32,944 nucleotides of DNA from NCBI GenBank assembly GCA_030639305.1, contig DAOWCY010000062.1, positions 1-32,944 on the forward strand. The letters run 5' to 3'. A program made the translations under genes and the position numbers. Source of the DNA: JAGLQA01 sp023135565 (GTDB lineage: Bacteria > Acidobacteriota > Aminicenantia > UBA2199). Positions 7,237 to 15,695 of this stretch are shown here, in pieces. Numbering within the stretch: position 1 is the stretch's first letter; every line of letters begins with the position of its first letter. The notes beneath the pieces are model-generated. The model searched no databases. It saw nothing but the letters and a program-made list of their open reading frames with translations, and was not told the origin of the DNA.

Positions 7237-7832
7237 TATTTCAACTTCTGCTTGACGTTTACCATGATCAATTTGGAGATGCCTTTCAGCGTTTCAATAA
7301 CCCCGTCTCCTTTCAGTGAAATCGATTCGATCACAGGTTCGTCTTTCTTTCTCAGGGCTGCCATCATCTCATTCACCGGGGTGATGTTGGGTAAATCCCG
7401 CTTGTTCAATTGCAGTACATAGGGTAAGGTGGCAAAATCGATATTGTACTCTTTCAAGTTACTGAACATATCTTGAAGACTTTCGATATTTGCCTCGAAT
7501 CTCTCACGCTGGCTGTCGGCGACAAATACCACGCCATCGACGCCTTTCATGATCAGTTTTCGTGAACTGCTGTAATAGATTTGTCCAGGTACGGTGTAGA
7601 GATGGAATTTGACCTGGTAACCTTTTACTGTGCCTAAGTCTAAGGGGAAGAAATCGAAAAACAAGGTCCTTTCGGTTTCGGTTGCCAGACTGACCAGCTT
7701 CCCTTTGCTGTCCGACTTGACCTTGTCGTAAATCATCTTGATGTTGGTCGTTTTTCCGCTTAAACCCGGTCCGTAGTATACGATTTTAAAGTTAATCTCT
7801 TTGGTTGAATAATTTAAGAACGACAATTTCAA
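7236..7832 (-). CDS. MglA-like Ras-superfamily GTPase
   Basis: A 198-residue small GTPase of the MglA family. The P-loop is GPGLSGKTT (21-29), the switch II part is TVPGQIYYSSSR (80-91), and the G4 motif is NKRD (143-146). MglA proteins with the roadblock partner MglB form polarity or motility switches in myxobacteria and other phyla. The partner gene lies directly upstream and its stop overlaps this ATG (ATGA). The downstream leuC GTG overlaps this gene's stop. Placement in a dnaX-por-leu transcript is unusual, so the cellular process it controls cannot be read from the context. Confidence 0.9.
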   Translation of the reverse strand: MKLSFLNYSTKEINFKIVYYGPGLSGKTTNIKMIYDKVKSDSKGKLVSLATETERTLFFDFFPLDLGTVKGYQVKFHLYTVPGQIYYSSSRKLIMKGVDGVVFVADSQRERFEANIESLQDMFSNLKEYNIDFATLPYVLQLNKRDLPNITPVNEMMAALRKKDEPVIESISLKGDGVIETLKGISKLIMVNVKQKLK

Positions 7833-8317
7833 TCTCCAAATATTTCATCGATATCTTCGTCCGATACCCCTTCAAAGGGGGAATCAATATCCGCCATGGC
7901 GCTGGACTGAAGTTTCTCGTTGATTTTAACAAAAATCTTTTCTAAATCCTCGGTGGAGTTTTTAACTCGCAGCCTGACCACACCGAGATTTACATTTTTG
8001 TCGAACATCACGATCAACATGGTTTTCTCATTAATTAACGAGATATGCAGGCTTTTTTGAGCCGACTCAGTCAAAATCGTGTTGAACTTTTCAACATTGA
8101 GCATCTGCGCGATACTGTTTACTGCCGCAATACTACCGGCGATAAGTGAAGATATGGAATTTAAACGTGAATCTTCCATTTCACCGGTAGATGCAATGCA
8201 GTGACCTTCGGAGTCGGTGATAAAGATAATCTCTGCACCGGTGTTTCCCTTTAAATCCTTCAGGATATTCCTGATCAAAACGTACTCTTCGTTGTATATT
8301 ATAAAATTTTCTTCCAT
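7829..8317 (-). CDS. MglB-like roadblock/LC7 domain protein
   Basis: A 162-residue roadblock/LC7 protein. The pattern is RNILKDLKGNTGAEIIFITDSEGHCIAS, then SLIAGSIAAVNSIAQML, then a strand-rich middle part ending in LGVVRLRVK. Such proteins dimerise and act as GTPase-activating partners of MglA. The start chosen is ATG at 8317, one base after the porB stop. The frame is open further upstream, but that extension runs inside porB. The acidic tail (about 145-162, DIDSPFEGVSDEDIDEIFGD) may be a docking tail. Confidence 0.85.
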   Translation of the reverse strand: MEENFIIYNEEYVLIRNILKDLKGNTGAEIIFITDSEGHCIASTGEMEDSRLNSISSLIAGSIAAVNSIAQMLNVEKFNTILTESAQKSLHISLINEKTMLIVMFDKNVNLGVVRLRVKNSTEDLEKIFVKINEKLQSSAMADIDSPFEGVSDEDIDEIFGD

Positions 8318-8318
8318 C

Positions 8319-9260
8319 TTAGTTAGTCCTGTCTTTGGTTTCTGAGGCCAGTAAGAATTCCCAATCTTTATCGACCTCTTCTTGAATTTTTTCAACTATC
8401 CATTTGTTCTCAGACCTGGACAGGTGGGAAAACCTGGTCTGAGATTCCAACCATGCGGTTACCGGTAACTTCTTTTTGGGCTTGTAGTTAACCGTAACTT
8501 TCCTACCGTACCTAACCTCGTATATCGGCCAAACACAGGTGTCCGCGGCCAACCTGCTCATTTCGACGGCTTTATTAGCCTGTGTAGACCACCTGGTAGG
8601 ACAGGGGGTTAATACGTTTAAATAAGCGGGCCCGGGGCTTTCGAAAGCCGTTTCAGCTTTTTTGTGTAAATCTTGCCACAGCCAGGGAACTGTTTGTGCG
8701 GCATAGGGGATTTTATGAGCCGCGAAAATCCCTGTAATATCTTTCCTGGCCTGGAGTTTGCCGGGCAGTACGCTGCCCGGGGGAGTGGTGCCGGTGGCTG
8801 CTCCCATAGGGGATGCAGCGGAACGCTGCCCGCCGGAATGGGCATAAAGTTGATTGTCATAACATAAATAGACAAAATCCTCTCCTCTTTCCACTGCACC
8901 GGAAATAGAGCGCAGTCCACTGTCATAGGTGGCGCCGTCGCCTCCTATTATGAGAAATTTTATCTCTTTTTCAACCGGCAATTTCCCTCTTTTTTTCAGG
9001 GAAGAATAAGTGGCATGAATACCCGACATGGCTGCCGCCGCATTTTCCGCACTGTTATGCAGCCAATTTAATTTCCAGGCGCTGCCGGGGAATTTGCTCG
9101 AACCTGCCTGCAGGCAGCCGGAGGCATTAGTTACCACTACCGGGGATGTCACGGTTCTTAATACGATCTTTAAGATTATCGGGATGCTGCAGCCGGGACA
9201 GAGGTCATGACCCGATACGAATAAATCTTCTTTCCTGGCCAGATCCTGTAAACTAACCAT
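8319..9260 (-). CDS. porB: Pyruvate/2-oxoacid:ferredoxin oxidoreductase, beta subunit
   Basis: A 313-residue thiamine-diphosphate subunit. Cys21 and Cys24 (LCPGCS), Cys49 (SGCLQ) and Cys220 (TPCPTRW) are the four usual [4Fe-4S] ligands. GGDGATYD (106-113) with DN at 135-136 forms the ThDP/Mg site. With the alpha, gamma and delta subunits it oxidises pyruvate (or another 2-oxoacid) with CoA to acyl-CoA and CO2 and reduces ferredoxin in the cytoplasm. It overlaps porA by 8 bases. The segment ATGTTPPGSVLPGK is the usual substrate loop region, and pyruvate is the most likely substrate. Confidence 0.92.
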   Translation of the reverse strand: MVSLQDLARKEDLFVSGHDLCPGCSIPIILKIVLRTVTSPVVVTNASGCLQAGSSKFPGSAWKLNWLHNSAENAAAAMSGIHATYSSLKKRGKLPVEKEIKFLIIGGDGATYDSGLRSISGAVERGEDFVYLCYDNQLYAHSGGQRSAASPMGAATGTTPPGSVLPGKLQARKDITGIFAAHKIPYAAQTVPWLWQDLHKKAETAFESPGPAYLNVLTPCPTRWSTQANKAVEMSRLAADTCVWPIYEVRYGRKVTVNYKPKKKLPVTAWLESQTRFSHLSRSENKWIVEKIQEEVDKDWEFLLASETKDRTN

Positions 9261-10446
9261 CCTCTTCCCTCAGGTTTATAAATCTTACTGCCGCACCTGT
9301 TTCAGCCGTTTTTGTTTGGCCTTCCCGCATGTCCGCAAAGATTTCTTCGAAATGCTCCATCCTAATATCCCTACCGCCTAACCCGTAAACATAAGGAAAA
9401 ATCCGTGGTCTTTTCTCTAAATCATAAAGGGCGCACCTAATTTCGTTAAATACGGGACCTCCTACGCTGCCGGGAGTTAATACCCGGTCGAGTACGGCCA
9501 GAGCTTTTAAACCAGCCAGGGTTTCTTTTAGCTCCTGGACTGGAAAGGGCCTGAATACTCTTAATTTTAAAAGTCCTACTTTCTCGCCTCTGCTCCTCAG
9601 CCTGTCGATGGCTTCTTTTGCCGTACCGCAGGAAGAACTCATTAGTAAGAGGGCAAACTCAGCGTCATCCAATTTATAAGATTCGAAAAAACCGTAGTAC
9701 CTGCCGAACCGGTCGCCGAATTCTTTGCCTACCTCTTTTATTATTTTCCGGGAGTTTATCATGCCTTGCAGTTGGTTTCTTTTGTGTTCAAAATAGTAAT
9801 CGGGCCCGGTGCCGGAACCGATTGTTTTGGGATTGTCTGTATCGAGCAGCGAATAAAGGGGCTCGAATTTTCCCACGAATTCGGCTACTTCGTCCCCTTT
9901 TTCGATGATCGTGTTCTCTGCGGAGTGGGAAGTGACAAATCCGTCTAATGCTACCATTACCGGTACCCTGACCTCCATATGTTCGGCGATTTTATAAGCC
10001 TGGATAATATTGTCATAGGCTTCCTGGGGATTTTCGGAATAAATCTGGATCCAACCGCAGTCCCGTTCCGCCATGGAATCGGAGTGATCGGTATTTTGGT
10101 TTAGGGGCGCGGACAAGGCCCCGTTAACTACTGCGCTGACAATAGGCAGCCTTAAGGACGAGGCGATAAAAAGCGTCTCATGCTCCGCTGCCAGTCCCCG
10201 GGCAGCAGCGGCGGTAAAGACTCTGCCTCCGGCGCTGGATGCCCCGATACAACTGCTCATGGCGCTGTGTTCGGATTCTACGGTGAGGATTTCGGTATCG
10301 ATTTGTCCGTCTGCTGCCAGGGAAGCGATTTTTTCCGTAATTTCAGACGCGGGAATCATGGGATAGACGGCCGCCACGTCCGGGTTAACCTGTCTAACTG
10401 CTTCGGCTGCTGCCGAGTTCCCATTTAATACTTCGATAGCTGGCAT
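9253..10446 (-). CDS. porA: Pyruvate/2-oxoacid:ferredoxin oxidoreductase, alpha subunit
   Basis: A 397-residue subunit with the pyrimidine-binding domain at the N-terminus (YPMIPASEITEKIA, then VESEHSAMSSCIGASSAGGRVFTAAAARGL at about 55-84) and a transketolase C-terminal-like domain (SSSCGTAKEAIDRLRSRGEKVGLLKLRVFRPFP). The latter part is the usual CoA-side domain. NQNTDHSDSMAERDCGWIQ is a typical PorA run. The order gamma-delta-alpha-beta is the standard four-gene set of anaerobes and archaea. It follows porD after a 61-base gap. Confidence 0.92.
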   Translation of the reverse strand: MPAIEVLNGNSAAAEAVRQVNPDVAAVYPMIPASEITEKIASLAADGQIDTEILTVESEHSAMSSCIGASSAGGRVFTAAAARGLAAEHETLFIASSLRLPIVSAVVNGALSAPLNQNTDHSDSMAERDCGWIQIYSENPQEAYDNIIQAYKIAEHMEVRVPVMVALDGFVTSHSAENTIIEKGDEVAEFVGKFEPLYSLLDTDNPKTIGSGTGPDYYFEHKRNQLQGMINSRKIIKEVGKEFGDRFGRYYGFFESYKLDDAEFALLLMSSSCGTAKEAIDRLRSRGEKVGLLKLRVFRPFPVQELKETLAGLKALAVLDRVLTPGSVGGPVFNEIRCALYDLEKRPRIFPYVYGLGGRDIRMEHFEEIFADMREGQTKTAETGAAVRFINLREEDG

Positions 10447-10507
10447 TTTCTACTATCCTTCCTCTTTAGAATCCGACGATTCATTATACCATGAAAAAAA
10501 ATTATTA

Positions 10508-10807
10508 TCAATACTCGACCGGTTCATCTTCCATGGTAATAGGTTTCTCTTTTTCAACAGGACACTCATTCTCACAAATTCCGCATCCTTTACAATAATC
10601 ATAATTAATACCGGTGATTTTTTCCCGGTCTACTATTATAGCATTTTCCGGGCAAAAAACCCAGCAAAAAAAACAATTTGTACAATTATCCGGGTTAAAT
10701 ACCGGTTTTTTACCGCTTCTAAAGGATGCGGTGATATTTTTCAGCGCACTGCCGGGCTCGAGGTTAACACCTCCTATGGTCAGTTTGCGCCAGTTTTTTA
10801 AACTCAT
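10508..10807 (-). CDS. porD: 2-oxoacid:ferredoxin oxidoreductase, delta (ferredoxin) subunit
   Basis: A 99-residue two-cluster ferredoxin subunit. Cluster ligands are CTNCFFCWVFCP (Cys42, 45, 48, 52) and CKGCGICENECP (Cys72, 75, 78, 82), giving two [4Fe-4S] clusters that pass electrons from the ThDP site to external ferredoxin. Its ATG overlaps the porG stop by four bases (ATGA), so the two are co-translated. Confidence 0.93.
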   Translation of the reverse strand: MSLKNWRKLTIGGVNLEPGSALKNITASFRSGKKPVFNPDNCTNCFFCWVFCPENAIIVDREKITGINYDYCKGCGICENECPVEKEKPITMEDEPVEY

Positions 10808-11352
10808 GCCTCCTGCACCTCGCTTAATGCCCGGTCTAAAGTTTTGATATGTTCCGCTGCTGTGTCGCTGTCCCTTTTGATAGATAATGATTCCAGCAGC
10901 TTTTCTTTAAAGTCGGCTGCGGGCATTAATTCCATAAAATGGACAATTATCGCCATTAACGGGATATAGGCCGGGGTTGAGTTTGCGGCAAAAGTAAAAA
11001 CCCTGTTTTTTTTTAGATTAAATTTCTCTTTAACAGCCTCAGCGCTTAAGGTGGTGTTTATGACATAAATCGTTTCCTCTTTTGCTCCGAGTTTAATATC
11101 TATATATTTCAGCGCCCGGGGGTCCAAAACTGCTTCGATGTCGGCGTCCAAAACCAGCGAATGAAGCCTGATGGGGGAATTTGATATCCGGTTGAAAGCC
11201 TTTTGGGGCGCTCCACATTTTTTTATGTTAAATTCCGGGAAAGCCTGGACATATTTGCCCCCCGACGCCAACACCCGGGCCAGCACCGCGGCTGCGGTAA
11301 AAACTCCCTGCTCCGCTTTGCCGTGCCATTTAATGGTCAGGTTCTTGCTCAT
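10804..11352 (-). CDS. porG: 2-oxoacid:ferredoxin oxidoreductase, gamma subunit
   Basis: A 182-residue gamma subunit: IKWHGKAEQGVFTAAAVLARVLASGGKYVQAFPEF at the N-terminus, then KKCGAPQKAFNRISNSPI, the segment usually written RGAP-AFTRIS. It completes the alpha-beta-gamma-delta enzyme. It starts 11 bases after recR, so recR and the por genes are likely on one transcript. The KKCGAPQKA version is slightly divergent from the common RRGAPV form. Confidence 0.9.
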   Translation of the reverse strand: MSKNLTIKWHGKAEQGVFTAAAVLARVLASGGKYVQAFPEFNIKKCGAPQKAFNRISNSPIRLHSLVLDADIEAVLDPRALKYIDIKLGAKEETIYVINTTLSAEAVKEKFNLKKNRVFTFAANSTPAYIPLMAIIVHFMELMPAADFKEKLLESLSIKRDSDTAAEHIKTLDRALSEVQEA

Positions 11353-11363
11353 ATGTGCTGCTC

Positions 11364-11963
11364 CTATAACTCTACCCTGCCTTCGATGGCTTTTGCTATG
11401 GTCACGGAATCCACGTAGTCCATGTCCGCTCCGATAGGCAGTCCTAAGGCAATCCTGGTTATTTTGATGCCGTATTTTTTCATCAACCGGGATAAATAAT
11501 GGGCGGTGGCATTGCCTTCGGTAGTGGGACTGGTGGCTAAAATAACCTCTTCCACGTTTCCTTTTTCTAACCTGCCGGTCAAACCGGATATTTTTAGTTC
11601 GTCGGGGCCGATCCCTTGCAGGGGAGACAAATTTCCGTGCAGGACATGGTATAAACCTTTATAGAGGTTGGTTTTTTCTATAGAATAAATGTTAAAGGGT
11701 TCTTCCACTACACAGATTTTGTTTATTTCCCTGGCGGGAGCGATGCAAATTTCGCAGGGGTCCGCGGTGGTGATATTATTACAGAGGGAACAAAAAAAAG
11801 TACTCTCCCTGGCTGCAATTATCGCATTCGCCAGTTCGAGGGCTTCTTGTTTTCCCGATTTCAGGAGATGGAAACTAATCCGCTGCGCGGACTTTCTGCC
11901 GATTCCCGGTATTTTTTTTAGTTCGGCAATCAATTTGGTTACCGGGGGGGTAAAATCGAACAT
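11364..11963 (-). CDS. recR: Recombination protein RecR
   Basis: A 199-residue RecR of standard length. It has the helix-hairpin-helix IPGIGRKSAQRISFHLL (18-34), a zinc finger with Cys58, Cys61, Cys70 and Cys73, a Toprim domain starting ICVVEEPFNIYSIE (about 83-96), and LATSPTTEGNATAHYL, the usual Toprim/Walker-B-like part. RecR works with RecF/RecO to load RecA at gaps. It is the last gene of the conserved dnaX-ybaB-recR set and is followed closely by porG. Confidence 0.96.
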   Translation of the reverse strand: MFDFTPPVTKLIAELKKIPGIGRKSAQRISFHLLKSGKQEALELANAIIAARESTFFCSLCNNITTADPCEICIAPAREINKICVVEEPFNIYSIEKTNLYKGLYHVLHGNLSPLQGIGPDELKISGLTGRLEKGNVEEVILATSPTTEGNATAHYLSRLMKKYGIKITRIALGLPIGADMDYVDSVTIAKAIEGRVEL

Positions 11964-12011
11964 TTATATCTCCTCATCCGCAGTACTTTTATTCCTACTG
12001 TAAAGTTAAGC

Positions 12012-12338
12012 TTACATGCCCGGGAAAGGGAAGCCGCCGGGCATTCCCGGCATTCCGGGCATCGCGGGGGAATTCTCTTTAACTTGTTCATCCACTTTGG
12101 TCAGCGCATCATTGGCTGCGGCGATGACTAAATCTTGCAGCATCTCGATGTCCTCGGGGTCCACTACATCCGGCGAGATGGTTAGGGATAATATATTCTT
12201 ATGCCCGTTCATCACAATTTTTACCATACCGCCGCCGGCATTACCTTCTACCTCTATGGCGTCCATCTGTTCTTCCATCTGGCTGGACATCTCCTGGGCC
12301 ATCTTTAGTACCTGGTTCATATTTGGCATCTTAGGCAT
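12012..12338 (-). CDS. ybaB: Nucleoid-associated protein, YbaB/EbfC family
   Basis: A 108-residue YbaB/EbfC protein: a helical N-terminus (MNQVLKMAQEMSSQMEEQM) and a beta core with VEGNAGGGMVKIVMNGHKNILSLTI, followed by DPEDIEMLQDLVIAAANDA. The C-terminus has a short PGMPGMPGGFPFPGM tail rich in Met, Pro and Gly, which is common in this family. It binds DNA as a dimer. Its ATG overlaps the dnaX end by 8 bases, the classical arrangement. Confidence 0.95.
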   Translation of the reverse strand: MPKMPNMNQVLKMAQEMSSQMEEQMDAIEVEGNAGGGMVKIVMNGHKNILSLTISPDVVDPEDIEMLQDLVIAAANDALTKVDEQVKENSPAMPGMPGMPGGFPFPGM

Positions 12339-13755
12339 TTTGTTCTCCTTTTATGCTATCTATGGAAACGAGCTTTCCTTTTAATACGTCCGTCAGGCCG
12401 TGTATCTTATCGTCGTTTCCCGGTTCATTAAGTTTTTCCTTTTTTTTCGTCTTTTTATCTTGTTTTGTTTCTTCCGGGCTTTCCTTTGCTGCTCCTGGAT
12501 TGCCACTGCTCCCGGCAGGTGCGGTCCTTTCTTTCACTTCGACAGCGGGCGCCGGCGCGGCGCCGCCTCTATCTTCTATCCCGGCTGCTTCATAGGGCGG
12601 CCGGTAGTTCTCCGTGCGCGGTAGGCTGTCCGGTTTCATCTTCTCGATGAACTCTTCTATCGAGGTCAGCGATGGGAAATAAGACAACTTCAAAAACAAA
12701 TACTCTAAAATGATACGTGGGTTTTCCGTATTCCGCATGGTCTGCTCGAGGTCTTTGGCTGCATTAAAATATCTCAGCAGCTCCACTTCCCTGATGTTTT
12801 TTAACATCTCTTTAATTTTCGGCACATTTTCGGGGTTAAGATTGTGCAGTTTTTCTGCGTCCTGCAAAGATTTCAGGACAAGCAGATCCCGGAAAAACTT
12901 CAGGTATTCGCTGTAAAAAAATCGTAAATCCATACCTCTTTCGGACAGGTTGTTAATGATTTCGATAATCTCTCTGCGCCCTTTATTAAGGATACTTTTC
13001 GTTAGTTTAATAAAGATTTCTTCCTCGATTACTCCCAGGATAGAGATTACATCTTCATCTTTGATATTACCGCTGGAAATGGCATAAGCTTGATCCAGTA
13101 TTTTTTTAGCATCCCTTAAACTGCCGTCCCCCGCCCTGGCAATCAAATAAAGGGAATAGTCGGTGACTTTTATTTCCTCTTTGGCGCTGATCTCTTTTAG
13201 CAGGGTGACGATGACTTCGTGGGGAATGCGTTTAAATTCGAAGTGCTGGCAGCGCGACACGATGGTGGCGGGAATTTTATGAAAATCTGTAGTGGCCATG
13301 ATAAAATAGGTCGCTTCCGGGGGTTCTTCAATGGTTTTCAGCAGGGCATTCCAGGCGGAATTGGAAAGCATGTGCACTTCGTCGATCACCACTATCCTGA
13401 ACTTATTTTTAAAAGGTTTGTACTTTACTTTTTCTTTGAGGCTCCTGATTTCCTCGATACCGTTATTGGAGGCGCCGTCGATTTCGAGATAATCGGGTGA
13501 TTTATCCCCGGTAATTTCTTTACATACGGCACATTCGTTGCAGGGTTCGCTGGACGGGCCTTTTTCGCAGTTCAGGGTTTTAGCGAGAATCCTTGCCGCC
13601 GATGTCTTGCCCACTCCTTTCATCCCGGAAAAAATTAAAGCAGGATAGAGTTTGTCCATTTCTATGGCATTTTGCAGGGTTTTGGTGACGTGGGGCTGGC
13701 CGATTAAATCGGCGAATCTCTGCGGTCTGTATTTTCTTGCTAAAGCCAGGTACAT
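12331..13755 (-). CDS. dnaX: DNA polymerase III subunits gamma/tau
   Basis: A 474-residue clamp-loader ATPase. It has the N-terminal YRPQRFADLIGQPHV, Walker A GMKGVGKT (44-51), zinc ligands Cys63, Cys72, Cys75 and Cys78, Walker B VIDEVHML (123-130), and the SRC motif at 166-168. Domain III follows, then a Pro/Ala/Lys-rich linker and a short tail. It loads the sliding clamp. The linker contains the lysine codons ACG AAA AAA AAG G (eight adenines at 12447-12440), a possible slippage site for making a short form. The leader between SRP RNA and the ATG (about 150 bases) has no clear gene. Confidence 0.95.
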   Translation of the reverse strand: MYLALARKYRPQRFADLIGQPHVTKTLQNAIEMDKLYPALIFSGMKGVGKTSAARILAKTLNCEKGPSSEPCNECAVCKEITGDKSPDYLEIDGASNNGIEEIRSLKEKVKYKPFKNKFRIVVIDEVHMLSNSAWNALLKTIEEPPEATYFIMATTDFHKIPATIVSRCQHFEFKRIPHEVIVTLLKEISAKEEIKVTDYSLYLIARAGDGSLRDAKKILDQAYAISSGNIKDEDVISILGVIEEEIFIKLTKSILNKGRREIIEIINNLSERGMDLRFFYSEYLKFFRDLLVLKSLQDAEKLHNLNPENVPKIKEMLKNIREVELLRYFNAAKDLEQTMRNTENPRIILEYLFLKLSYFPSLTSIEEFIEKMKPDSLPRTENYRPPYEAAGIEDRGGAAPAPAVEVKERTAPAGSSGNPGAAKESPEETKQDKKTKKKEKLNEPGNDDKIHGLTDVLKGKLVSIDSIKGEQNA

Positions 13756-13907
13756 AAAGCGCCTCGAAAAGCCCGGGAATTGCCGTTAATAGATGGTTTC
13801 CAGGCAGGAATTTCCTTCGCCCGGGAAGCGAATTTTGGCTCCGCGGGGGGCCTGGAGGGTGAGTGCACCGTATCCCGGAGTGGGATCGAGCTGTATATAT
13901 TAGAAGC

Positions 13908-14002
13908 CCGGGAGGTCCCGGACACATACGAGAACCTGCTTATTGCTGCTGCCTTTCGGCCCTGACAAGGTTCACAAGCCTGTATTGCCGGGTTCCCGGA
14001 CC
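13908..14002 (-). ncRNA. ffs: Signal recognition particle RNA (4.5S-like)
   Basis: The minus strand carries the diagnostic SRP core: TTGTCAGGGCCGAAAGGCAG then CAGCAATAAGC (about 13974-13944), with a GAAA tetraloop closed by GGCC/GGC pairs and the asymmetric loop that binds Ffh. Outer strands pair (GAACC with GGTTC, CCCGG with CCGGG, GGTCC with GGACC), closing a hairpin of about 95 bases of the short 4.5S type. A TATAAT at 14010-14005 places the 5' end near 13998-14002. Its place before dnaX matches the scr-dnaX-recR synteny of Bacillus. The exact ends are estimated. Confidence 0.88.
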
Positions 14003-14004
14003 AA

Positions 14005-14010
14005 ATTATA
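14005..14010 (-). promoter_or_regulatory. -10 box of the SRP RNA gene
   Basis: TATAAT on the minus strand ends about 6 bases before the paired 5' end of the SRP RNA. No good -35 hexamer is seen at 17 bases. Confidence 0.5.
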
Positions 14011-14072
14011 TTTGCTATTTTATCTTCCATGAATACCCTTATTTGCCGGTACGATTAACAAAGAATCTCAAC

Positions 14073-14159
<87 letters not shown>

Positions 14160-14332
14160 GTAGAGAGAAGCCTTATTTTATAATTTATTTTCGATAAATG
14201 CAAGTGTTTGGGGGTAAGAAAATTTTCCCGGGAATGTGAAGCAAGCCCGGTACTCCTTGAGAGTCGCAGGTTTCCGGGCCAAAGAGCGGCAAGAAAAAAA
14301 ATAATTTTTTTCCCCACCAGGGGAGGAGAAAG

Positions 14333-14363
14333 AATATCGAACATCGAATCTCGAATATCGAAG
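14333..14363. repeat. Simple repeat of ATATCGAA/CATCGAA units
   Basis: A short array of near-identical units (ATATCGAA, CATCGAA, TCTCGAA, ATATCGAA) in the gap between tRNA-Ser and the permease gene. Similar arrays occur widely between genes of environmental bacteria. The gap 14160-14435 is otherwise AT-rich with no supportable gene. Confidence 0.5.
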
Positions 14364-14401
14364 GAAAATGAATATGAAGAGATGTTTTTGCTTCTCAATC
14401 A

Positions 14402-14472
14402 TCAAAAGTTTGGCCCCCGGCAGGGCCGCCGGAGGCTAAGAGGGTGGGTGCGCCGCACCCCCGCCGGAGGCT
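14402..14472. repeat. Dispersed repeat copy overlapping the 3' end of the permease gene
   Basis: It reads CAAAAGTTTGG, CCCCCGGCAGGGCCGCCGG, AGGC, then GGTGCGCCGCACC and CCGCCGGAGGC. These are the same modules as in the leuC-leuD spacer, in opposite orientation. It provides the last codons and the stop of the TauE/SafE gene. Confidence 0.8.
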
Positions 14473-15329
14473 TTAAAACCGGCGCGGAGCAGTGTCAGGG
14501 CGGTGATAAAGATAACCCCGATGACCAACCAGGTGAGCAGTTTTAAGGGCAGAGATTTAACGATATAAACTGCCGCCAGCACTCCGAAAATCCCGCCGGT
14601 AGTGATACCGATAGCCGCTTTTTTGTTATAGGCTCCTGCTTTTACGAATTTGGCCGACGCCGGGGGCATCAAGAAGGCGCAGGAACCCATCATGATGGGA
14701 AACGCCACTTTCGGTGTCATGCCCAGCATGTAGACAAGCGCCATGCACGGGGCATAGAGGCCGACGCCTGCGGTCATTAACGTCCCCAACAGGAAATTGA
14801 CTGCCACCCCGATAATCAATTTTCCCCCGGTTAGGCCGATAGCTTCGCCGGTGCCCAGGTCATCGAGCCAGCCTAATTGACCGGCGATCATAAAAAAACC
14901 GGTAATTAGCAGGGCGGAACCCATTACCAGTTGGATGGTTTTTTCCGGCAGCCTGGAAACGAAGCCCGCCCCCAAAACCGCGCCTACCACCGAAGCGCCG
15001 ATCATGGCGATCAGGGTGACCGGTTCCACTTTGATCACAGCCAGGAAAAGGAAAGCTTCCAGCACCACCGGGATGGTATGTGAAACATTGAGGGTGCCCG
15101 GCAGCACGCGGTCTTTGACCTGTTTAAAAGCCCGGAACAGGGCTGTGGTAGGGGCGAAATTGCCGATACCCAGAGTATCGAAAAAATCGGTGACTAACCC
15201 GAAACCCGCGTTCAGGTAGAAATTGGTTTCTTTTTCCAGGTTTTTCCTGTTATTGTATACGTCTTTGAAAAACACCCAGCCGAAACCGGCAGTGACAGCG
15301 CCCAACAATCCGAGTAAACCATAGATCAT
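14436..15329 (-). CDS. TauE/SafE-family membrane permease (YfcA-like)
   Basis: A 297-residue integral membrane protein with about eight hydrophobic helices, including IYGLLGLLGAVTAGFGWVFF, VEPVTLIAMIGASVVGAVLGAG, LVMGSALLITGFFMIAG, LIIGVAVNFLLGTLMTAGVGLY and LLTWLVIGVIFITALTLL. The internally repeated pattern and the GIGNFAPTT and GTLMTAGVGLYAPC turns fit the TauE/SafE group of anion (sulfite, sulfonate or organic acid) transporters. The substrate is unknown. AAGGAT precedes the ATG at 15329. The final residues, about FKASGGGAAHPPS, are encoded by the dispersed repeat and are probably not part of the ancestral protein. Confidence 0.82.
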   Translation of the reverse strand: MIYGLLGLLGAVTAGFGWVFFKDVYNNRKNLEKETNFYLNAGFGLVTDFFDTLGIGNFAPTTALFRAFKQVKDRVLPGTLNVSHTIPVVLEAFLFLAVIKVEPVTLIAMIGASVVGAVLGAGFVSRLPEKTIQLVMGSALLITGFFMIAGQLGWLDDLGTGEAIGLTGGKLIIGVAVNFLLGTLMTAGVGLYAPCMALVYMLGMTPKVAFPIMMGSCAFLMPPASAKFVKAGAYNKKAAIGITTGGIFGVLAAVYIVKSLPLKLLTWLVIGVIFITALTLLRAGFKASGGGAAHPPS

Positions 15330-15535
15330 GTTGTATTATCCTTATATGATATAATTATTTATAGTGAAAAGAGATACCCCATTATAATATTTTTTTAAGT
15401 TTTACGGAAGGGGTTCTACTAATTTTAGTCTCACTTGCGGTTTCGCATGCAATCCTAAATGCCAAACCGGTAAACCGCAAACCGGCCCCGTTTCAGCCTG
15501 CAAAGCCATAAAGCAGCTTAACTATTACTCCTGGT

Positions 15536-15695
15536 TTATGTATGCAAATTGGCAAATTTCGATATTGTTTTAAGATTTGAGATGTGTTTGAAATGCCTAT
15601 CTTTAGAATAAAGCGTAAGCCCGTGCTGCATCGGCATCTCCTCTCTTGAATGCAGAATATGAATTGGTGTCGAGAATGATAGGAACTACTGCCAT
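15536..15695 (-). pseudogene. PIN-domain (VapC) toxin remnant with an internal deletion
   Basis: An ATG at 15695, overlapping the end of the antitoxin gene, opens MAVVPIILDTNSYSAFKRGD, a clear VapC N-terminus with the first catalytic Asp in LDTN. The frame stops after about 30 residues. In a shifted frame the same stretch continues as LYSKDRHFKHISNLKTI (about 15612-15562), which matches a VapC C-terminus, and ends at 15536. The central part, with the remaining acidic residues, is missing. It is a dead toxin behind an intact antitoxin gene. Confidence 0.75.

Noticed and set aside
8318..8395. Longer MglB start within porB
   Set aside because: It would overlap porB by about 77 bases and add a basic segment not seen in roadblock proteins. 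ATG 8317 is one base after the porB stop.
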